Positions 1-49,100 of a DNA stretch of 64,000 nucleotides are shown one piece after another. Positions within the stretch are counted from its first letter, which is position 1; each line of letters begins with the position of its first letter. The notes below the pieces were generated by a model that worked only from the letters and a program-made list of their open reading frames with translations, did not search any database and had not been told where the DNA came from. The stretch is from Podocnemis expansa (Eukaryota; Chordata; Testudines; Podocnemididae): assembly GCA_007922195.1 (NCBI GenBank), contig ML681981.1, positions 7,820,958 through 7,884,957 of the forward strand. The letters are read 5' to 3'. The position numbers were made by a program, and so were the translations under genes.

Positions 1-492
1 TGCTTGCTGCCACAGGCAGGTGGCTTGGACCGTAGTCAGTTTCACAGGCTATGAGCCTGTGAAATTAACCAGGCTCAGATCCACCTGGTCAATTTCACAG
101 AGTCGTAGCCTGTGAAATTGACCAGGTTCTGAGCCTCTTCCCCGTGGCAGCAAGTGGGTTAGGGCCAGATCAGGCTCCGAGCCTTCTGCTGCCACTGGCC
201 AGGGGCTCAGAACCTGATCGGGTTTCCAGCCCCTCTCCATGGGGGGCAGGACCCGAGACCCAGCTCCCAGCTCCCGCCACCTGCTGCAAGGGTTTTGGAG
301 CCAGATCCTGCTCCCAGCCACTTGCCAGCAGCATCTGGGGCTGGATTAGACCCCCTGCACAGCTAGATCGGGGAGCCTGATTGGGACTGGGGCAGGGGTT
401 CCAGCCCTGTAAAGTCAACTTAGTAAATTCTAAACATATAGCCCTGGAGTTGCTTAAGTCAACTTGAGCCCCTAGTGTAGATATAGCCAGTG
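1..492. repeat. GC-rich repeat with hairpins, ending in a GGCTATATCTACAC-type terminus
   Basis: The segment is GC-rich and starts outside the window. It holds two perfect hairpins: arms 40-50 and 54-64 (11 bp), and arms 84-100 and 110-126 (17 bp, 9-nt loop). It ends at about 491 with gtgtagatatagcc, resembling the terminus of other elements here. The phrase agggccagatc..ggctccgag recurs at about 12241. Open frames here are repeat shadows. Confidence 0.55.
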
Positions 493-1728
493 AAGCCTAA
501 AGCCAGGAGCCTTGTGAAAAAGAATATTCTGCAATGTTTTGCAGTTATTTTAAGATACTTAAATCTTCAAAATTTGTTTTCCTTTTAATAGTTCTTGTGA
601 TTGCAAAGTTCAGGTTCCAGAGCACAGATGTGTGGGAGGAGAAAATGAAATCATGAATGATCCCTTAAATAAGCTTCATAGTTATGGTTTTAAATACTAC
701 ACAGATTTTTCTTAAATACCCCAAAGTCATTTTTATAAGAAATATGGACTGTAGGTCATATCTGTGAGCTAATGCTGCTTAGGGCATTAGGAGTTTACTG
801 AGTTTATACTTATTTTATTATTTTGGAAAAGGAGGGACGGACATTAGGGAGTTTCTAGTTTGCATGAGTCCTGAATGAGGAATCCCCACAGGGTTAAGGA
901 GTGTTTATTCCATAGACAGACAGTGTCTTCTGCCTTACCTCTTCCTCCTTAGGGGATTCCCTCCATAAGGCCTCTATGGATGGGGAAAGAGCAGTATGAT
1001 GATATAAAGGCAGCACTTCTCCACATTTCCACATCCTTCCTCCTGGATCCACTGGGTTTTTATCCTCCCTAAATGCAGTGTTGGAGAGGATGATTTGGTT
1101 TTAAAAGGTTCCTGTCCTTACTTAAGTAGAATTCCAGTTACAGCCAGTGAGAGTCAAATCTACAAATGGACTACAGAATTGGGTTTTGAATGAGTTAAGT
1201 CAGCATTTCCTAAACTAATTTGGCCTCCAAACACTTTTCAGCTTGAAACGTATTGACGGAACACATACATGCTGGCATATGTGTTTTTGGGGGTGGAGTG
1301 GTTCATACTGAAAAACTGCTGCACATGCTGCTCAAAAGATGATTTAAAAGAGTTAGAAGGAGAAATATTGCTAGCATCAAGATTTTTTCATGGAACACCT
1401 ATTCATATTGTGTGGAACACTGCCGTTCTGTGGAATGCATTTTGGGAAATGCTGAATTAAATAATATTCCATTGCAATGTAGATCGAAGCTTTTAAAGTG
1501 GCAACACCCCATGATGTTAGCCATGCAGAGTGGAATGTTCTAACTTGGCCACATTGTCACACCCATTGTGGGTTTTCTCCTGAATAAATAAAGGATCTCC
1601 TGTGTCTTTATTACATGAAAATAATTAATATTTTTAACAGTGTGGAAAGAGACTATGCACTTAAGCAGAAAGCTAACAAATCGTACATGCCCTTGCACTT
1701 AATGACATTCTCTAATAATTTTTCTTAG
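493..1728. other. Upstream flank of the first exon seen, intronic
   Basis: This AT-rich DNA lies before the first JAKMIP3 exon found, so it is presumably intron. I searched it for the family's preceding coiled-coil exon and did not find one. No clear repeat family or conserved frame was recognised. Confidence 0.4.
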
Positions 1729-37966
<36,238 letters not shown>

Positions 37967-37986
<20 letters not shown>

Positions 37987-38008
37987 TTCATCAGCCAGAG
38001 TACAGACG
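37967..38008 (+). CDS. JAKMIP3: Alternative JAKMIP3 exon using the downstream acceptor (14 codons)
   Basis: A second acceptor, tttttctctttag (AG at 37965-37966), lies 31 bases inside the hydrophobic-tail block. Used with the gtaagt donor at 38009 it gives an exon of exactly 42 bases in phase 0. The peptide is LSFFGHSSSARVQT instead of the hydrophobic tail. The T-rich tail codons upstream act as its polypyrimidine tract. The strong donor just after the tail stop is otherwise hard to explain. Use of this acceptor is inferred from sequence, not shown. Confidence 0.6.
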
Positions 38009-38929
38009 GTAAGTATTTTGTCTATTTGATTATCTCCCATTTTTGATCCAATTCTTATCAGACCTCAGTGTTTTTCTGTCACTGTGCAGGCTGCATCTCT
38101 AGTGTCTTCAGATCAGCAGAGAGTCACTTGATAATGAAAGTATCTTAAGTGTCTTGAAACATTTGTAAAAGAATAAGGCACCCTTAAGAGTTTTGGACGA
38201 GTAAATGGTCTCTGCATTTAGTCCAGGCAAACTCATTTGAGATTTCTCCATACAAAGGAAGGCACTAACTACTAAAGGTGTAAAAACAACATCACTAAGC
38301 TGCTAGAAAATTGAAAAATGTCAGTTTATCAGTAATCTCATAAGGGCAGATTATATTTTTTCATAAAGACATTGCTGTACCTAGCCATTATTTAATAATC
38401 TTCTTGAATAGGAATCCATTTTGTTTTTTCAGTGCCAGCTAGGCTTGCGTGATGCAAAGTTAGGTTTAGGCTGAGCCACTTCTCTAATTTTGTCATATTT
38501 GCAGAACAAACAGCCAGAAATGATTTCATTTGGGGACATCAAAACCAATGAGAGTTCTGTGACAGCTGATAGACTAACAGATTTCTTTGGGCATAAGCTT
38601 TCATGGGCTCCAACCCACTTCATCAGATGCATGAAGTGGAAACTACAGTGGAGAGGTATATAGAAGCATGCCAGTATGGAGGAGGGCAAGTCTTACAAAG
38701 TCGGTTCAGAGGGCAGATGAGGCTCTTTCAGACCAGTTGATCGAAGGGAGAGAATGTGTGAATAGAACAATCACTTTTTGTAAAGTGTTAACCATTCCAA
38801 GTACCTATTCAGATCCAGTCTAATTGTGTCAATCGTGCAGAGTAGCTCCAACTCCGCAGTTTCACCCTGAAGTCTGTTTTTGAAGTTTCTTTCTTGAAGC
38901 GTGGCAACTTTCAAGTCTGCTCCTGAGTG

Positions 38930-39413
38930 TCAATGAAGATTGAAGTATTCTCCTACTGGTTTATGGATGTTGCTATTTTTGAAGTCCAGTTTGTGTCCAT
39001 TTATGTTTTTGCACAAGAACAGTCTGGTTTGGCCAATGTACATGGCAGAGGGGCATTGCTGGCACATGATGGCATATACCACTTTAGTGGAGGTGCAGGT
39101 GAATGAGCCCCTGATGGTGTGGCTGATGTGGTTGGGACCTGTGATGGTATCACTGGAGTTGATGTGCAAGCAAAGTTGGCAATGGAGTTTGTTGCAAGGA
39201 TAGGGGGGCTGTCTGTAAGCCACGATAGGCCTGCATCCCATGGTTCAAGAGAGCGTGGGATCATCTTCTAGGATAGATTGTAGATCTTTGATGATGTGTT
39301 GGAAGGAGTTTAGCTGGGGACTGTAGGTGATGACCAGTGGTGTTCTGTTGTTTTCTTTGTCAGGTATGTCCTGTAGTAGGTGGCCTCTGGGTACCCATCT
39401 GGCAAACACTGTT
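38930..39413 (-). pseudogene. PLE RT-EN linker and GIY-YIG fragment, left copy
   Basis: Two overlapping - strand frames (39245-39475 and 38930-39241) give the linker and the endonuclease core, broken by one frameshift near 39240. The core is VVYAIMCQQCPSAMYIGQT followed by CKNINGHKLDFKN. No intact element remains. Confidence 0.75.
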
Positions 39414-39664
39414 GCCAACACTACTCGCACATCGACTCCAGTGATACCATCACAGGTCCCAACCACATCAGCCACACCATCAGGAGCTCATTCACCTGCA
39501 CCTCCACTAATGTGGTATATGCCATCATGTGTCAGCAATGTCCCTCTGCCATGTACATTGGCCAAACCAGACTGTCCTTGTGCAAAAACATAAATGGACA
39601 CAAATTGGACATCAAAAATGGCAACATCCGTAAACCAGTAGGAGAACACTTAAATCTCCATTGA
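39380..39664 (+). pseudogene. PLE GIY-YIG endonuclease fragment, right copy
   Basis: This 94-codon open frame covers HIDSSDTITGPNHISHTIRS, the GIY-YIG core (VVYAIMCQQCPSAMYIGQT) and the downstream KPVGEHLNLH. No RT domain precedes it in frame, and the conserved C-terminal helix (RETAELELLCKIDTIRLDL) lies out of frame at about 39730-39790. The copy is therefore truncated and disabled. Confidence 0.75.
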
Positions 39665-40439
39665 CACTCAGGAACAACTTGAAAGTTGCCATAATTCAAC
39701 AAAGAAACTTCAAAAACAGACTTTAGCGTGAAACTGCGGAGTTGGAGCTACTCTGCAAGATTGACACAATCAGACTGGATCTGAATAGGCACTTGGAATG
39801 GTTAACACTTTACAAAAAGTGATTGTTCTGTTCACACATTCTCTCCCCTTGACCAACTGGTGTGAATGGGCCCCATCTTCTGCCTGAAATGACTTTGGTA
39901 ACACTTACCCCCTTCTGTCGTGGCATGTGCATATATACCTCTCAACTGTGGTTTCCACTTCATGCATCTGATGAAGGGGGCTGGACCCCACGAAAGCTTT
40001 CACCTGAAGAAATGTATTAGTCTATATAAGATGCCACAGAGCCTCATTGTTCTTCTGTACAGACTAACATGTCTACCCCTCTGGAAAACTCGGGAACATG
40101 TTATACATAAATAAATATTTCTTTTATAAATATTATGTCTCAGTGCCTCTACAGCGCTTAAATGTAAATCTTCTATTCTATTCAGTATGACCGTGTTTTT
40201 AAGGAAATAAAGGGAAATATTAGTTGGATACCCTCATCTAATTGATGGCATTTTATGGGACAATTCCTACTGTAAATAACAATTCATTAGAATATAATGC
40301 AAATCCTTTATTATATGAACAATATAGTTTGTTATCATAGATAGTGAATATGAGTCTTACAGATATTTTATGCACATTATTTGTTTTACGAGATATATCT
40401 CCCTTTGAGCCAACGTCTTTGCAAATTTTCTTGTTTCAG

Positions 40440-40604
40440 ACTACTGAGGAAGCTAGAAATGCTTATACGCTTATTGAGCATGACAACACTGGTTATCAAG
40501 GTGAAATAAAAAAGAAGACATTGCAATTTCCAGAAACCCAAATATATATATTATATTTTGTCACTGAAGATATAATCTTTTTGACTCTTTTAGACAGAAG
40601 ATGA
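40440..40604 (+). CDS. JAKMIP3: Candidate last JAKMIP3 exon (alternative C-terminus or 3' UTR)
   Basis: After ttcttgtttcag the frame that follows LSFFGHSSSARVQT continues TTEEARNAYTLIEHDNTGYQ and stays open to a TGA at 40602-40604. Within it, a possible 93-base intron (gtgaaa at 40501, ctcttttag ending at 40593) would keep frame and give a shorter ending ...NTGYQDRR. For transcripts using the hydrophobic tail this block would be 3' UTR. The pairing is supported by acceptor quality, an open in-frame segment and nearby poly(A) signals, not by a recognised homologue. Confidence 0.5.
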   Translation, partial: TTEEARNAYTLIEHDNTGYQGEIKKKTLQFPETQIYILYFVTEDIIFLTLLDRR

Positions 40605-40709
40605 TTTAGGGTTTATGGGAATATTTTAAAGTGGAGCTGGCTCTTCTGATGTCTACGACTGTACATTTTTACAAGCTAGAATTAGAACTCTTTAAGAAGA
40701 AAGCCAAAA

Positions 40710-40719
40710 AATAAATAAA
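40710..40719 (+). terminator. Overlapping AATAAA polyadenylation signals
   Basis: Two overlapping AATAAA hexamers (40710-40715 and 40714-40719) lie about 105 bases after the candidate last stop and fit a short JAKMIP3 3' UTR. The local A-richness means they could be chance; a longer 3' UTR extending into the largely unique DNA downstream is also possible. Confidence 0.4.
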
Positions 40720-40735
40720 AAAAATAAGTTACAGG

Positions 40736-43700
40736 CTTCCGTAAAGGAAGTCTCATCTCTGCTGCTTCGGACAACTTTCAGCTTTACATAAAAAGCAGTA
40801 TATTAATTCAGATAAAGTGAATATATTTTCATTCCCTGCTGAGCAGGAAGTAAACTACTTCTGTAAAGAAGTGATTGTGTCCTGTTTTATATGTCACTCA
40901 TGTATATGTGTTACTCATAATTATTTAAATATATGTCTGAAGGAAGATTTTAAAAAGAGTTGCAAACTCGTCTGTGATGAAAAGATAAATGTGAATGAAA
41001 TGAAGCACTGTTTTCCAAGTTGTTTTTCATTCATTTGAAATGGGAAGTAGAACTGATTCACCTGATAATTTAAGAAGAATGTATTCCTTTTCCATAGCAC
41101 AGGGTATGTATAATGGTATCCCAAGCACTTAATGATAGTGGGAAGGTGTATCTACAAAGTTTTGAACCTTGAGAATTTGAAGGTCTCATTTTGTTCTGAA
41201 GTTTCCTGAAGCTACGTTCTCTAGTACTAAGTGAAAAATGGCACAGCAATGCATAACACACTTGAGTTCCTCAGTGAAGATGAAACATTTAACAGTATCC
41301 CATGGAAACTTGCAATCTGTAAAAGGAATAGAAATGAAAATATGCCATTACTGATCTAAATGTCCACAATTCTGGGAAGTGTGAATTTTTGTGAAAAGAA
41401 GATTTGATTAATTTGTGAAAAGAAAGCACAAGAAATGAAAGGGGGAGATCCCTGACTATGTCTCTTCGATTTAAATGTCAGAAAAATGAACAACAAAAAA
41501 AAGTTTTACATAGAAAGATACACAAAGGAAGGACTCTGAAAGAAAGCACACAAATGTACGTCACCAAAAAGTAACAAGGGAAACTGAAACAAAGTGCCAA
41601 AATCTGTATTTACCAATGAATTTATTAAAAAGCATCTCATCTGGCATTTTCCACAACTGCTGTATATTTAGAGAGCAAAGAGGTGATGAAGAAACTGTAC
41701 CTATTCTTCTGGAAAGAAAGGAAGAAAGCACAACTAAAGTTACTGAAAGGTAAGAAATGCCTAGCAGGTAAATGACTTGCTTACACTTTTATAAGTACAA
41801 GCATAGGTTTGATCCTGCAGTTCTCTCTCAGGACAACTTTGTCTTAAGTACAATGTAGAGGGAATTCTGACTTGATGAGCATTTGTTGTAAATATTCTGT
41901 ATCCACATTTCATTTTAGGCAGTGGCTGAGGTGGTATATTTCAGTATAATAAACAACAAACATTTTACTCTCTAGAGCAATGTTTCCTCTTCATCAAAAA
42001 TACTTATGAAATTATCAAACTCTCAGATTTGACTATCAGAACCCACATATAATCATATACATGTAACAGAAGAGAATAGATGTTTCTTTTGGGGACATAA
42101 AAGACTGAAAACTTTACTAAATAATGCACATCTCTAACACTTCCACACAACTTTTCTTTAGTGGAATAATTTATACTAATGATTAATTATTTGTATGCAT
42201 ATCAAGAAGAGAAGTGGGCCTGTTGTTTAGATTCAACCCCAGAATTATTTGAAATTGGGTATGTTTCAAGTCTGTACTGCATGAGTCAAAGAAGGGACTT
42301 GAACCTGAGTCTCCCACACTTCTGGTGAGTGCCCTAACAAATGGGATCTAGGAGGTAGTCTTTCTCATGCTCTCTTTTTCTTTGGCCCAGTGAATATTTA
42401 ATTATTTATACAAAGTGGAATGGCTTTAATGAGAGACTTGGCGAGACAAAAACTTATTCTAGAGTCCCGAAACAGATTTCCTGTTTTTTGGCCAATTCTA
42501 CGGTTCATATGTGTGATAAAATAATGGTGGTAGTAGTAAAAAATGGAATCACCATACTGCTTACATGCTTCTTCAGCATACTTCATTTTTATTTTATATC
42601 CAACTCACATCATTGTATTCCAGGTCTACAAAATGAAATGTGTTGTGAGTTCAGCATTCAGTAACTGCAACAGAGCTAATGCCAAGGTTCTGGTTGTGGC
42701 AAGCCATTTAAAAAGTATCTGAGTGAGCATGTGCCACTCAAAACCAAACATGGTTTTGGGTTCATAATAGGAAAGTTGTGTTAATTCATGCACAACTATT
42801 TCAAATTTTGGATCCTGTGAACTGTGCAAACCAGGTCATGTACAAAACTTGGTGAACCTATTTTGCACTGAACATGTCATTCTGCACAGCTCTTATTAGG
42901 ATATAATAAAGACAAAGGGATGATCAAGAATTTTTGATGACACTTATTTAATCAGAAAAAATGCTGATTCTTTGGATCAAATTTGTTGAGAAAGGGTCAG
43001 TTTCAAGGATTCTCCTGATTCAAAACACTTCTGAAAAAAAGTTTTGAAATTGTTGAAGCATTCTGTTTGATGTTTTTGTACACCAATTTTGTTTCAAAAT
43101 TTTAGTTAATTTATGCTAAAAGGGAGGGGGAGATTATTTAAAAAACAGTCAAAATCTGAATGAATATTTCACAATTATCAATATAAAAGATTTGGACTGA
43201 CCCAACAAAAAAAGGGTTTCAAGATTATTAGTTTGCAAAATATTTTTAGATTTTTGACTTTTTTGTACAGCTTTGGAATGGGAAAATTTTTTGCCATCTC
43301 AAACGCTCTTCCAAAATGCGAGAAAAATTTGTCACCCTGCTCCATACAGAAACATTCAAAAGAATTATTTCCTAATTATAATTTTTCAGTGAGATTACTA
43401 TGATAGATTATATTTCAGTTACTGTGCAATACATCAAATCACCATTAACAGAAGCAGATAAGCATTTTCTTTTTCCATGTCACCCGTGAGTCCCTCTTCT
43501 TCTTGTAATTTTTTTCAATTACTTTTAATTTTTTTACAAAAAGTTGGAGTCAAGGCAGAAAGATCATATCTTGATTTGAATTTTCCAAAAATTTGAAGAT
43601 GTATGGATGCAGGAAATAGGTTTGTTCCATTTAACATTTAAAAAAAAATAAGAAAATATACGGACAATTTGCATGGGACATATATGAAGTGGTGTTATCA

Positions 43701-45740
43701 TTCTGAAATGGTACTGTTTGACATTACTCTGGGGTGACTATCAGATTTAGTAATGCATATTGTTCCCATATAGTTACAGGTCCATAAATTGCTGTCATGT
43801 TCATTCTTGTGGATGTACCCTACTTTGTATGATTTTCTGGGAACCCATCAATGCCACAAAGCTGTCCAATTGTACCAAACAGGCTGGTATTTCTAAAATC
43901 TAGCAGTTTAACATCGTAGAGACAATGAGAGCAGAACTGCTAAATTACGTTCAACCAACCGAAGAGAACAATGTGATTTATATGCTTGGCAGCACAGGAA
44001 CAGAAGCTCAATGAAGGAAAATGAGGAAAAAAGTTCAGGTCAGGTGTAATCATCTTAGAATGTCAGCTAACCAGGAAATTTAGGTTGACCTAGGTAAAAA
44101 AAGTAACAATCAAAAACAAAGCCAAACAAAATAAAAAGAAATCCACAAAGACTACTAAGAAAGCAAAGATAAACTGGTTCAAGTCAAACCAAAACTATGC
44201 TTATCCCTCAAATTTTTCTGAGTTTTATGCACTTCTGTGATCCAAATCTATTGCTGGCATGGGAAATGGATTTCAGTGAAGGGAACCTGAAGCTAATGGA
44301 TGGAAACAGCATTTATACTCCCACATATATTTAACAAGCGCCACTGTGTAAGGATGTTAACATGGGCAGGTCTCACACTACATGAAAAAAATGAAGTTCT
44401 TCAGCCACATGGTAACCTTAGTTAAAATAAAATTGTTCCACCAATGTAGATTAACAGAAGTGTAATTAAATACTGTAGTCTCATATCATGCTTCTCTTCA
44501 TTTAAACATTTATATGTATTCCCATTTACTTCCTTGTGGTTGTTGTAAAATATACATTATATATCTATAGCCATAAAATGTGTACAAGTTTATCATTTCA
44601 TTAGATTTGCATTTCTGGCAAATACAAGATTATTCCAAAAGGTAATTAAGGCTTGTTGAAAATTTTTGGTTGAAACTATTCTTTTATCAAGAAGTTGGGT
44701 TTTCAACTAAATTAGTCCCCCTTCTCACCCCCAAAACAAAAGCATGTATTCTTTATGTAAAATTTTGCCTTTCCATCAAAAACACAAGTATCCAAACCAA
44801 ACTTTCTCAGATATCTGCTAAAAACTGAGTAATGTCTATTTGAAATGCTGTTGCTCTACCCTCTTATCTAGCTTGACCTCCTAATATGTTTTTCACTACC
44901 ACATTTTCACTTTGATAGGGAGCTATGGTGAGCAGGACTTTTATGAGCTGAAATGGAGATTAGCCTTTAACCATACATCACTTCCAGATTCCAGTGCATG
45001 GTTCAAATGCAGTCTTCTGGGTTGTTAAATTTATATGAAACCAGACAATGCTTCACAAATAGTGAGATGTGTTTTGGTAGGTGAAAAAGGTGATTGTGCG
45101 TCATTGGAGTCTTCAAGGATAAGCATCAGAATCAGCCACAGGAGGGAGCTACATCCAAATTTAAAATGTGCATTACCTCTGTAGTAGGGAGCACATTGCT
45201 GGCTTTGATACATGGTTTGGAGCTGTAGGATGATCTTGTTATCTTAATTATTTTTTAACCATAGTGCATATTTTAAATTATACTTGAGATCTTAGAGCTC
45301 TAAGGATATGTATTATGTGTACAAGTCAAATAAATACATTCAAATAATTCTAGTTATTGTTCAGCCATAGACAAACATTCATTTTCTTAAATTTCAATTT
45401 TATAAACCCGTGAATCTGCTGAAGTGCCAGTTGGTTGACAAAATAAGTTACTTAGGGATACCTTCTTATTGTGAGATGCAAGTAGCTACAGAAGGATCCA
45501 TTCTTGTTAACAGTCAAAGGAGGCATACAGCTTAGTGGAAACTTGGCCTTACATGCACTGAGCTCTTTGTGTGTGTGTGTACAAGCATGTACATAGTATT
45601 TTCAGAGTTCTTTGTAGCTGGGAATTTTGTTCCTTTTGCCAACAAAAATTGGCCCAATTATTATTTTTTTTTTTTTTACCTCACCCACTTTATCCCTCTA
45701 TATGTATAACACACTCAGACACACATCCACACATGCTTTA
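40736..45740. other. 3' flank of JAKMIP3, mostly unique non-coding DNA
   Basis: AT-rich and poor in recognisable repeats, except for a tRNA-SINE-like piece near 42293. It could hold a long JAKMIP3 3' UTR, but I cannot show it. Frames here (for example 40817-41038 and 42626-42829) show no domain. Confidence 0.4.
42293..42400 (-). mobile_element. tRNA-derived SINE fragment (weak)
   Basis: The + strand reads gggacttgaacctgagtctcccacac and ggtgagtgccctaac. Reversed, this gives a B-box-like ggttcaagtccc and a tRNA-like body. It is followed by a CT-rich run. I recall similar repeats in reptile genomes, but the evidence here is limited. Confidence 0.4.
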
Positions 45741-45750
45741 TGATCTAGGA

Positions 45751-46147
45751 CAGTGGTTCCCAACCTTTTTCTGGCTGGGGAAACCCTTTTTAACAAAAAA
45801 AATTTTTGTGGCTTCCCCTGGCTAATTATGTAATCTGGCCCAAGCAGGCAGACTCTGGCCTGCATCACTCTGGCGGTGCCACTGGGACCACCGGCAAGCA
45901 GCGCTCTCACCACTATGGCCTGCACTGCTGGGGAACAGAATTGCAGCAGCTATGGGCCCCCTGCCCTTGCCCCTGCTGGTGAGCCGCCGCAGCCCCATCC
46001 CTCTGCCAGGATCTGGCCACGGGAGGGAAAGACAGCCCTGGAGACGAGCACTGGGGCTGTAGCTGGATTCTGGTCCTGGTAGGCGGAGGCTCTGCGGATG
46101 CCCTGCAACATGTCCACGGACCCCGGACCACAGGTTGGGAACCACTG
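45751..46147. mobile_element. Non-autonomous hAT-like transposon with GC-rich core
   Basis: The termini are cagtggttcccaacc and ggttgggaaccactg, a perfect 15-bp inverted repeat. Flanking 8-mers atctagga and atgtaaga agree at six of eight positions, consistent with an aged target duplication. The interior is GC-rich; its long frames on both strands are compositional. Confidence 0.82.
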
Positions 46148-46149
46148 AT

Positions 46150-49100
46150 GTAAGATTTACAGAGGTAAATCTCAGCATTTGCCAGTAAGCTGAAATCAAA
46201 CACACAGAAGGCAAGTTTGCTTAACCAAAATAGTACCTTGACAGAATGCAGCACACATTTAAGCATATCCACGTATTCAGTAAAATCCAAAGTGGTGCTG
46301 AGCCCATTGATTTCAGTGGTCATTGCAGATGCTCAGAACCTCTTAGAATTAACCCCATATTTGCATGGCATATCCAATAAGCTTTAAAATTTCAGGTAAA
46401 ATTTGTGAGGTCTTGCACACCACTGAATACTCATTTAAACCTTAACATAAAGTTTCAGTGGGGTATATGTAGCTGGTGTATAGAACTACATACATTGTAT
46501 TGCAGAACGTAAATAGAGAAACAGCTGCTCATCTTCAAAATCTGCTGCTGTTGCAGCCAGTTTAAAGGCCTGTTTTCCACCCCCACAGGCCATAAGTGGG
46601 TCAGTTCTACCTCAAAGACAGATGTATGAGAAATGGGAAGAACCCATTTGTATATGTGCTCTGTTAACAACTGTTTCTTTCACCAGTGTTACCAGAGCTG
46701 TTTTCTGTTTTGAGATCCTGTCTGAATCTTAATTATGGAAGGTTAGTGACTGCTGAATTGAGGCTGTTGACACTTTTTCAGTGATTTTTGCCTAGGAATG
46801 GGAGGTTGGAAGCACAGTAATTTTTACAAGGTTATTAGTATTCCTTGTTGGCTTCTTCAGAAATGACTGCACAATTGCATGCTTCTCAAATGTGGCTGAA
46901 TGACTTTTCCAAAAGGAATTATTAGATCACTATAGATCCTGGTTAGATCCTGTCGTGGCTAGGGATCCTACTTGGCAGACTGCATGTTTCTCAGAACATC
47001 TAGTTCTTGTATTTGTTAGGTAGGTCTAAATACTGTTAGGGATGTTAGTGTGGCCTTTTTCATTTAAGAAAGGAGGATTTGAAAATAATTGATTTCATAC
47101 AATGTCTGTAAGTGGGCCTTGGGCATAAACTTTGTGCTATTTAAATTCTGATCAGTATGGTGACTATTGTCCAGTATTAGTACATGAGATTTAGAACATT
47201 AAAGGTGATCCGAAAGCCAGTGGACTGTATTCAGCCCGAGTGGACACAAATGTGGCTACAATTGTGGGTTTGTGTCTGTTTATATTGGGGTTAAATTTGT
47301 CCCTACACATCTATTTCTTTTTGTGAATAATTAATTTTCTTTAGGGAGGTTTGTTTATTGGCTATCGAATTGTTCTTTTTGTTGTTGTGCTTTAATAGCC
47401 AGAAGTTATTATTTTGTTGTTGTTCTTTGGAGACCAAACAGCAAAATTTTCCAAAGTGTATCCATGGAGGAATTCCTAAACTACAAGTGCTTGTGTTTCA
47501 CTTTATTATCTTATCAGTTGCACTCTTTATATAAATTTCCATGCATTTTGTTTTTTAAAATGGTTGTAACTGACTTATTTTACAGGGCAAATTTTGCTCA
47601 CCTTTACATTGATGTGAATCCTGAGTAATCTTTTTGACCACAAAAGAAAGTATAATTTGGCTCAAACTATGTGAATTATATTATTCTGAAAGCATTTTAC
47701 AACAGATCAAAAAATTGCCACTATGTATAAAAGCAAAGGGTGTCTGGTTGCACAGTATTTCCGCTTCAGTGTTTCAGACATATTAAACAAATGGAAATGC
47801 TTTGAGATGACAATGCCGACCTAAATTTACAACACCCATGGATGAAATTAGATAAAGATCCCCAGGCAGGAATAATGACATCATAATGGCTTGAGGATAG
47901 TTTAAGCACAGTGCAGAATTGAAGCATAGCTGGGAAAGCTATTTGGTTATGGAGAGGTTTCAGTTCATAAAATAAGAGGCTACTATTTACTACCTTTGTG
48001 ATTCTTTTTGACAGACCATTTTAAAAAGATCCTGCTGTGATTTTCCTTGTAATTTGAGCATTTTGCCTTATTAATGTCATCATTTAAGATGCTACCTCAG
48101 CAGCAAACAGACCCTTGTCACAGGATGGTTTGTTAAATTGGACTTAATGTATATAAAAACAAAACAGAAAAATTTAATGGATGTTCTGTGATTCAATAGT
48201 TGAAAATTATACCATTACTTAATTTTATAGTTCATAAATGTTAAGCGGCCAAGACTGAAACTAAGGATCTCTCTCAAAAGCAATATAATCTTATGCTGTT
48301 CTTTAAAAGTCTTTGTATCTGTATACCCAACTCATTAGTGTGCCCTACACTGATTGTGTTTAACTGTCTGCTTTTCAAAGGAGTTACCACTTTGAAGTCT
48401 GTAGTTGGGTTGTGAACCTTGTGACTAATATTCATACTAGCTGTTGTCATGTAACGTACTTCCAAGTGATTTTAAAAAATAATCAAATTGCATAAAGTGA
48501 TGAGTGCAACCAAACAAATGCCAGCAAGTGAAATAAACGGAGGTGTGGAAAGGAAGTGTAATGCTTCAAACCAAAACAGAGGAGAAGAATATACACCTCA
48601 ATAAATTACAGGATATGTGCCTGTATTTCCCAACACACCACTTGGAAAGCACACCCCTGGGAGTTCTAATAACATTCATTAAATTAGAAACAAAGATGAA
48701 AGTGGCAGAACATACTTGCCTCTATGCTCAGTATGTGCTGTGCTCAGTAGCTGCACATTCTGCAGCAGACTAAATAATTGGAAACTGAGTGGTGTTACTA
48801 TGCAGGTACCAATACAGATGTTTTCTTTGGGTTTTAGCTGTCCAGTTTCACACTCCATGATGAGTTTTGCTTGGAGCTCCACAGTTAAATGAACCCAAAA
48901 CAAACGGATAAAACTCATTGTAAATTGTGCTGAGTTTTATCTCTTTTCCTAGGAAAACCATGTGAAATGACAAACTTCACGCAGTTACAACACAAAACCA
49001 ATAATCTACTCCAGATTTTGGCAAAATGTGGTCTGCATTCACTCAGAAAGAATTGCAAGCATTTTCATAATCTAAGTCTGAGTTTTGATTTACTAATAAA

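Larger units (their letters stand above)
38551..40087. mobile_element. Head-to-head pair of Penelope-like elements, large inverted repeat
   Basis: The left arm (about 38551-39211) and right arm (about 39385-40045) are inverted copies centred near 39298. The left copy (- strand) encodes NNRTPLVITYSPQLNS, IIKDLQSILEDDPTLS and, after a frameshift, SFTCTSTKVVYAIMCQQCPS with AMYIGQT (38930-39241). The right copy (+ strand, 39380-39664) encodes SFTCTSTNVVYAIMCQQCPS and AMYIGQTRLSL. These are GIY-YIG endonuclease domains (VYAI/MYIGQT) with the Cys pair and downstream His of PLE enzymes. Both 3' ends point outward. The pair fills most of the last JAKMIP3 intron. Confidence 0.82.

Noticed and set aside
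45822..46323. Long - strand frames of 130-136 codons
   Set aside because: They span the GC-rich core of the hAT-like element with perfect 15-bp terminal repeats, and have no transposase motif.
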